In this document: positions 8,201-10,866 of the stretch, in pieces
Layout of the letters: every line of letters begins with the position of its first letter
Numbering within the stretch: the first letter of the stretch is position 1
Source of the DNA: Fidelibacterota bacterium
GTDB taxonomy: Bacteria; Fidelibacterota; Marinisomatia; Marinisomatales; TCS55
Assembly (NCBI GenBank): GCA_014239505.1
Contig: JAAZYT010000061.1
Coordinates: forward strand, 1 to 10,866
DNA length: 10,866 nt
Direction of reading: 5' to 3'
Program-made: the position numbers and the translations under genes
The notes under the pieces: model-generated
What the model saw: only the letters and a program-made list of their open reading frames with translations
What the model was told of the DNA's origin: nothing
Database searches by the model: none

Positions 8201-8519
8201 CCTTTTTTGATTTAAAACCAAGTTCTTTTTCTACTTCAACTTCTACCCATAAACCTTGACAATCAAAACCTTGTTGGTATCTTAGTTCATAACCATCCAT
8301 CGATTTAAATCTGTTATAAAGATCTTTTAAAGTTCTTCCCCATGCATGATGAACACCCATTGGATTATTAGCAGTTATAGGACCATCTATAAATGACCAT
8401 TTAGTATTACCTTCATTGGCATCTCTTCTTTTTTGGAAAATATTTTTTTCTTCCCAAAAAGCTAATACTTCATGTTCAATAGCAATGAAGTCAACTTGTG
8501 GATTGACACGTTTTATCAT
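5220..8519 (-). CDS. ileS: Isoleucyl-tRNA synthetase, type 2 (IleRS2-like) with altered HIGH and KMSKS motifs
   Basis: IleRS attaches isoleucine to tRNA-Ile and edits mischarged valine. The 1099-residue class I synthetase shows the catalytic fold from about residue 40. Where HIGH (H-x-G-H) is expected, residues 55-58 read G-V-H-H, inside NNPMGVHHAWGRTLKD. The KMSKS position (648-652) reads E-M-H-K-S in DGREMHKSWGN. The CP1 editing domain looks functional: the Thr-rich WTTTPWT at 223-229, and GTGIVHMAP at 367-375 followed by D381, aligning with the editing aspartate. The anticodon-binding domain begins near 730. The C-terminus (ELTEDLVQEGIVRDIIRHVQ near 1009-1028) is the type 2 form and lacks the C-terminal Cys zinc site of type 1. 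The ATG (8519-8517) has no SD. A TACAAT element 16 bases upstream is a weak -10 candidate. It heads the six-gene cluster. Enzyme identity is firm; the effect of the changed motifs is inferred from literature I recall. Confidence 0.96.
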   Translation of the reverse strand: MIKRVNPQVDFIAIEHEVLAFWEEKNIFQKRRDANEGNTKWSFIDGPITANNPMGVHHAWGRTLKDLYNRFKSMDGYELRYQQGFDCQGLWVEVEVEKELGFKSKKEVEEFGIEKFVKMCKDRVEKYSQIQAEQSKRLGYWMDWNNSYYTMSDENNYTIWGFLKKLFEEGKIYRGSDVVPWSGRSGTSYSQMEIIEGRKLVAHKSVFVRFPLKDRKEEYLLVWTTTPWTLTSNVIAGINGNLDYVKIKATDGSIYYFAEENLNYKRLDKQFKEKKQWIDGVPKLKTISQIFKERGGFEVLGTIKGEEMVGWTYDGPYDHLEAQDIPGGYPYVDESLENQGVSSKSQHQVVNPGKDNIGNDIVIAGEGTGIVHMAPGCGDIDNKVGKKLGMVSIAPLDEESKFTDKFGWLSGKSATDKETVKEILDDLKKRGFLLYVEDYPHIYPHCWRSGDELVFRSVDEWYINMDWRKKIKKIVDEINWIPEWGQEREHEWLDNMGDWMISKKRFWGLALPIWIFEDESYYVVGSKEELKELAVEGWDEFEGNSPHRPWIDKVKIKHPESGLIGKRVEDVGNPWLDAGIVPFSTLKYNTDKEYWNEWFPAEFVVESFPGQFRNWFYSLLAMSAMLEEKAPFKNLLGHALVKAEDGREMHKSWGNTIWFDDAAEKMGVDVMRWLYASQNPEHNLLFGYSHGDGIRKKLIQFWNSYSFFATYAEVDGFDPRKINISDADLNIMDKWIISKLHLFIKEANTALNGFSSETMMKKFELFLDELSNWYIRRSRRRFWKSEDDTDKQAAYVVLYEVLINTIKILAPVLPFVTENMYQNLVKNIDKTMPESVHLCNYPKSDESKIDLLLMGKVDALRKIIELGRSARNKANIKIRQPLAELAFTTNDDDVFNFVIDQQQVVLDELNIKKIKRVEHETQLIKYIVKPNLPLLGQKYGSDLKTIKVKLTNIDQDDLLKQIRNKNKYEIELEDQVIFLGRDDLIFISESTDGYTSSGDDNFTVGLTIELTEDLVQEGIVRDIIRHVQTMRKNANFAVEDRIKIYSLLEGTIGDAISSFETLFKNEVLAVDIIKESKTGEYSENFKIGNQNIQFGIERI

Positions 8520-8595
8520 AATTAAATTTTATTTATTGTATTAAGGTTGAAAAATTAACTTTTTTCTTTAGTGCAAACAATGAGGAATAGATAAT
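8520..8595. other. AT-rich leader between the terminator and ileS
   Basis: This 76-base stretch must hold any dedicated promoter for the ileS cluster, since a terminator lies upstream. On the minus strand the best -10-like element is TACAAT (8540-8535), five of six matches to TATAAT, but I see no convincing -35 at a normal distance. No SD precedes the ileS ATG. It is too short for, and shows no sign of, a T-box leader or other riboswitch. Confidence 0.3.
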
Positions 8596-8626
8596 AAAAA
8601 AGGGCAGTAGAAATACTGCCCTTTTT
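8596..8626 (-). terminator. Intrinsic terminator, symmetric, after the 148-residue ORF
   Basis: GGGCAGTA (8602-8609) and TACTGCCC (8614-8621) form a perfect 8-bp stem around a four-base loop (GAAA on plus, TTTC on minus). Six A's precede it and five T's follow, so a U-tract is present in either reading direction. It begins 21 bases past the stop of the 148-residue gene on the minus strand, so it most likely ends the beta-barrel/htrA/148-residue transcript. It also separates that transcript from the ileS cluster. Confidence 0.9.
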
Positions 8627-8647
8627 AAATTTAGAATATATATAGAA

Positions 8648-9094
8648 TTATTTCTTATCTAATAATTCTTCAAAAAAAGGAACAAAATTCCGATCAAAAA
8701 ACTGTTTATTCTCATCCCAAATTTGACGACCATACTTAGAACGATAAAAACTTAAACCGATCCGATCAAATGCTCTATCATCGAGTATATTATCCTCTAA
8801 TTGAAGATATATATTTTCAACCCTACGAAGACCAGTCATGACGGTCAAAAATAATTGCATTTCATCGATAGAATCAAAATTTTCTTTTGGTACATCATCG
8901 TATAATTTTTTTACTAGACCTGCTAGATTTCTGTCTGTAGCAATAGTAAGGTATAACTCGCTGGCCTGATCTGAGATGGCCTGATTAGTTGATCCTCTTA
9001 CTGCAGTCGTATTTTGACTGATTTCCATCCCTACAAAAACTAATGACGCTATAACACTAATAAATCCAATGAGTTCTAATCTATTTCTATTCAT
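8648..9094 (-). CDS. Uncharacterised 148-residue protein with one N-terminal membrane span
   Basis: I cannot assign a function. The protein starts MNRNRLELIGFISVIASLVF: a short basic N-terminus and one hydrophobic segment at about 8-23, followed by a soluble region of roughly 120 residues that looks mostly helical. Lack of a cleavage site and the length of the hydrophobic stretch suggest a membrane anchor, though a span this short could be marginal. I recall similar unnamed proteins with a VFVGxExxQNTxAVRGST-like stretch in marine bacteria, but cannot name a family. Features in the soluble part include a charged region at 64-77, LRRVENIYLQ (89-98) and an aromatic C-terminal part (FYRSKYGRQIW, FFDRNFVPFFEELL). 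It lies 27 bases after htrA and is the last gene before a strong terminator, so it is probably co-transcribed with htrA. The ATG (9094-9092) has no clear SD. Base usage matches the neighbours. Confidence 0.8.
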   Translation of the reverse strand: MNRNRLELIGFISVIASLVFVGMEISQNTTAVRGSTNQAISDQASELYLTIATDRNLAGLVKKLYDDVPKENFDSIDEMQLFLTVMTGLRRVENIYLQLEDNILDDRAFDRIGLSFYRSKYGRQIWDENKQFFDRNFVPFFEELLDKK

Positions 9095-9121
9095 AAATCT
9101 TGATTATTATTAATTATTCAA

Positions 9122-10519
9122 TTAATCTTCAAGCTCTAAAGTCATGTAACGTGCAGCTCCATCTCTTTTTAAATGCAACATCACCATATCACGCTTTCTT
9201 GTTTGTTCTAATAATCGTTTAAATTCTTGCGGTGTCTTACATTTTTTAGTTCCTACGCGCGTTATTAAATCCCCAACTTGAATTCCTGCATTAGCAGAAA
9301 CACTACCATCTTTCACTGCAGTAACAACAACTCCTTCATCTCTGGAACCAATACCATATTCTCTTCTTGATGAACGTGATAATTCTGACACCTGAATTCC
9401 CAGCTCATTTGTCGGCTCAGTACGATTGCTAGATAAAAGAACTTCATCTCCTGGTAACTCTTCGAGATTTACTTTAATTATTTTTTTCCGCCCATCACGA
9501 ATAACAACTAGATCATAACGTTTATTTGGAGCCGATGAAGAAACAGTATTTCTTAAGTGATCTACACTATTCACATCAATATTATTGAATTCGATAATAA
9601 CATCTCCAGTTTCAACACCAGCTTTCTCCGCTGGACCATCTGACACAACATCTGCAACTAGAGCTCCACTTCGTTTTTTTAAATTTAGTGCTTGTGCAGT
9701 TGTTTCATCTATTGGCTGTATTTGAACTCCAATCCATGAACGCAAAACCTTACCATGAGCTATTAAATCTGACATTACTCTTTTGACCATATTTGCTGGT
9801 ATTGCAAATCCAACACCTTTATTGCTTCGATCAAAACTATTTGTATAAATAGCTGTATTTATTCCAATTAGGTCACCTGCAGAATTAAGTAAGGCACCAC
9901 CACTATTTCCAGGATTAATTGCAGCATCAGTTTGGATAAAGTCTTCGTAAACGTCACCTTGAATAATATTACCTCTACCCTTGGCTGAAACAATTCCAGC
10001 GGTAACAGTATGACTTAAATTTGCAGAGAATGGACTTCCTACTGCTATAACCCATTCTCCAACACGTAATTCATCTGAATCACCAAAAGACATATCAGAT
10101 AATCCACGTGCTTCAATTTGTAGTACGGCTAAATCTGACTTTGGATCTTTTCCAACTATAGTCGCACTATACTCCATTTTATCTAATAGTCGAACTGTAA
10201 TTTCATCTACATCTTCAACTACATGATTATTAGTAATAATATAGCCTTTACGTCCATCAATAATAACACCTGACCCTAATGCAGTTGATTTAAATTCTCG
10301 TTGACGTGGTTGATTAAAAAAGAAGCGAAACATTTCATTATCTTGAGGAATGTTTCTATGCGTTTGGCTTAAATCAACATTCTTTTCTGTAAGAATTGTT
10401 ACAACTGCCGGGTTTGCTTTTTCAGCAATATCTGCAAATTGGTCACTGAATTGTTTTAGGACACTATTTTGAGCAAATAGCCCACTAATAAAAAGAATTG
10501 TAAAATATAATTTTTTCAT
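9122..10519 (-). CDS. Periplasmic serine endoprotease, Do/DegP/DegQ-like HtrA with two PDZ domains
   Basis: HtrA proteases degrade or refold misfolded envelope proteins in the periplasm. Numbering from the chosen ATG (10519-10517), the protein has 465 residues. A signal peptide covers about 1-17 (MKKLYFTILFISGLFA), with probable cleavage before Gln. The trypsin-like domain shows the catalytic triad H99 (TNNHVV), D129 (KSDLAVL) and S206 (GNSGGAL). PDZ1 spans about 259-350 (GPAEKAGVETGDVI) and PDZ2 about 370-460 (SANAGIQVGDLI). Two PDZ domains mark the DegP/DegQ type rather than single-PDZ DegS; I leave the symbol open because these are hard to separate. An in-frame ATG exists at 10537 (six residues earlier) and another at 10522, but AGGA at 10529-10526 lies six bases before the 10519 ATG, which also gives the cleanest signal peptide. 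It lies between a putative outer-membrane barrel gene and the 148-residue gene, a sensible setting for envelope quality control. Confidence 0.95.
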   Translation of the reverse strand: MKKLYFTILFISGLFAQNSVLKQFSDQFADIAEKANPAVVTILTEKNVDLSQTHRNIPQDNEMFRFFFNQPRQREFKSTALGSGVIIDGRKGYIITNNHVVEDVDEITVRLLDKMEYSATIVGKDPKSDLAVLQIEARGLSDMSFGDSDELRVGEWVIAVGSPFSANLSHTVTAGIVSAKGRGNIIQGDVYEDFIQTDAAINPGNSGGALLNSAGDLIGINTAIYTNSFDRSNKGVGFAIPANMVKRVMSDLIAHGKVLRSWIGVQIQPIDETTAQALNLKKRSGALVADVVSDGPAEKAGVETGDVIIEFNNIDVNSVDHLRNTVSSSAPNKRYDLVVIRDGRKKIIKVNLEELPGDEVLLSSNRTEPTNELGIQVSELSRSSRREYGIGSRDEGVVVTAVKDGSVSANAGIQVGDLITRVGTKKCKTPQEFKRLLEQTRKRDMVMLHLKRDGAARYMTLELED

Positions 10520-10529
10520 CATTTTTCCT
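10517..10529 (-). promoter_or_regulatory. Ribosome binding site supporting the downstream htrA start
   Basis: AGGA (10529-10526) precedes AAA-ATG-ATG on the minus strand, three bases before the 10522 ATG and six before the 10519 ATG. The upstream in-frame ATG at 10537 has no SD of its own and the AGGA lies inside its coding frame, so the 10519 start is preferred. Confidence 0.55.
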
Positions 10530-10577
10530 ATTTTCATAATGCTAACTTTAATGCAGTAAAGCTATTTTAGTTCCAAA

Positions 10578-10866
10578 TCAAATAGATTTTTGAAAACTAA
10601 AAATCCATTCATTCATTTTTTCAATTGATTTACCATCTATAGTAGCATCAATAGGTTTATCAATTCTAAGATAAATTGGTTGTCCAAATACACTAGTTGA
10701 TATTCTTAAACCGATTCCATAATCAACTAATGTATTTCCATCAAAACCTTTATCTCCAAGTGTAAATTTTGAACCTGAAAGAGTACCCTGATCGATAAAA
10801 GCTGCTAACTCAAGGTTGATTCCAGCAAAAGATTTTGATAAAAATCCTTCAATAGTTATTGCAAAA
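10578..10866 (-). CDS. C-terminal part of a probable outer-membrane beta-barrel protein (Omp85/surface-antigen-like), N-terminus outside window
   Basis: Translating the minus strand from the window edge gives an open frame of 95 codons ending in TGA (10580-10578). The sequence alternates polar and hydrophobic residues as in membrane beta-strands: GINLELAAFIDQGT, then LVDYGIGLRISTSVFGQPIYL, then a last strand EWIFSFQ. The pattern FIDQG followed by YGIGLRI and LRIDKP resembles the C-terminal repeat of Omp85-type barrels (BamA, TamA and surface-antigen proteins), where a (F/Y)xDxG strand is followed by GxGLR. The end is not a classic beta-signal: the last residue is Ile, and the aromatics lie at positions -9, -7 and -5. 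The identification rests on pattern only, and a different barrel family is possible. It ends about 58 bases before the chosen htrA start, with no terminator visible between them, so the two are probably co-transcribed. Confidence 0.6.
   Translation of the reverse strand, partial: FAITIEGFLSKSFAGINLELAAFIDQGTLSGSKFTLGDKGFDGNTLVDYGIGLRISTSVFGQPIYLRIDKPIDATIDGKSIEKMNEWIFSFQKSI

Noticed and set aside
8520..8595. T-box leader for ileS
   Set aside because: Only 76 bases separate the terminator and the start codon; there is no T-box consensus and no antiterminator structure.
10546..10561. Imperfect palindrome CTTTAATGCAGTAAAG before htrA
   Set aside because: One mismatched pair, weak AT-rich arms and no U-tract; it is within chance expectation for this composition and could not be tied to a promoter.

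Overview
This is an AT-rich, tightly packed stretch of bacterial chromosome in which every supported gene lies on the minus strand. It looks like a low-GC, probably marine, uncultured-type Gram-negative. A periplasmic HtrA protease with a signal peptide, a possible outer-membrane beta-barrel protein, lipoprotein signal peptidase, very short spacers, weak Shine-Dalgarno (SD) signals and AT-rich leaders all fit the FCB group (Bacteroidota, Marinimicrobia and relatives). That placement is inference; no rRNA gene is present to fix it.

In the direction of transcription (high to low coordinates) the window opens with the last 95 codons of a probable outer-membrane beta-barrel protein (10578-10866). 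Next come a Do-like HtrA protease (about 9122-10519) and a 148-residue single-span membrane protein of unknown function (8648-9094). A perfect-stem hairpin with U-tracts on both sides (8596-8626) closes this first block.

The second block is a compact run of six genes: ileS (5220-8519), a DksA/TraR-type zinc-finger gene (4807-5199), lspA (4340-4810), an rluD-type pseudouridine synthase gene (3375-4343), a xerC-type tyrosine recombinase gene (2468-3382) and pckA (840-2459). Neighbours overlap by 4 or 8 bases or are separated by 8 to 20 bases, so they are probably one transcript with coupled translation. The order ileS, DksA-like, lspA, rluD-like matches ileS-ylyA-lspA-ylyB of Bacillus subtilis, an old conserved neighbourhood; xerC and pckA extend it here. 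After an 87-base spacer with a dyad comes metK (1-752), cut by the window edge after 250 codons.

Most content is housekeeping: aminoacylation, lipoprotein maturation, rRNA modification, chromosome dimer resolution, gluconeogenesis, SAM synthesis and envelope quality control. I saw no mobile element, CRISPR array, tRNA or rRNA. The most notable feature is the isoleucyl-tRNA synthetase. Its HIGH signature is replaced by a G-x-H-H motif and its KMSKS loop reads EMHKS. As I recall the literature, the G-x-H-H change marks a subset of IleRS2 enzymes with extreme mupirocin resistance.
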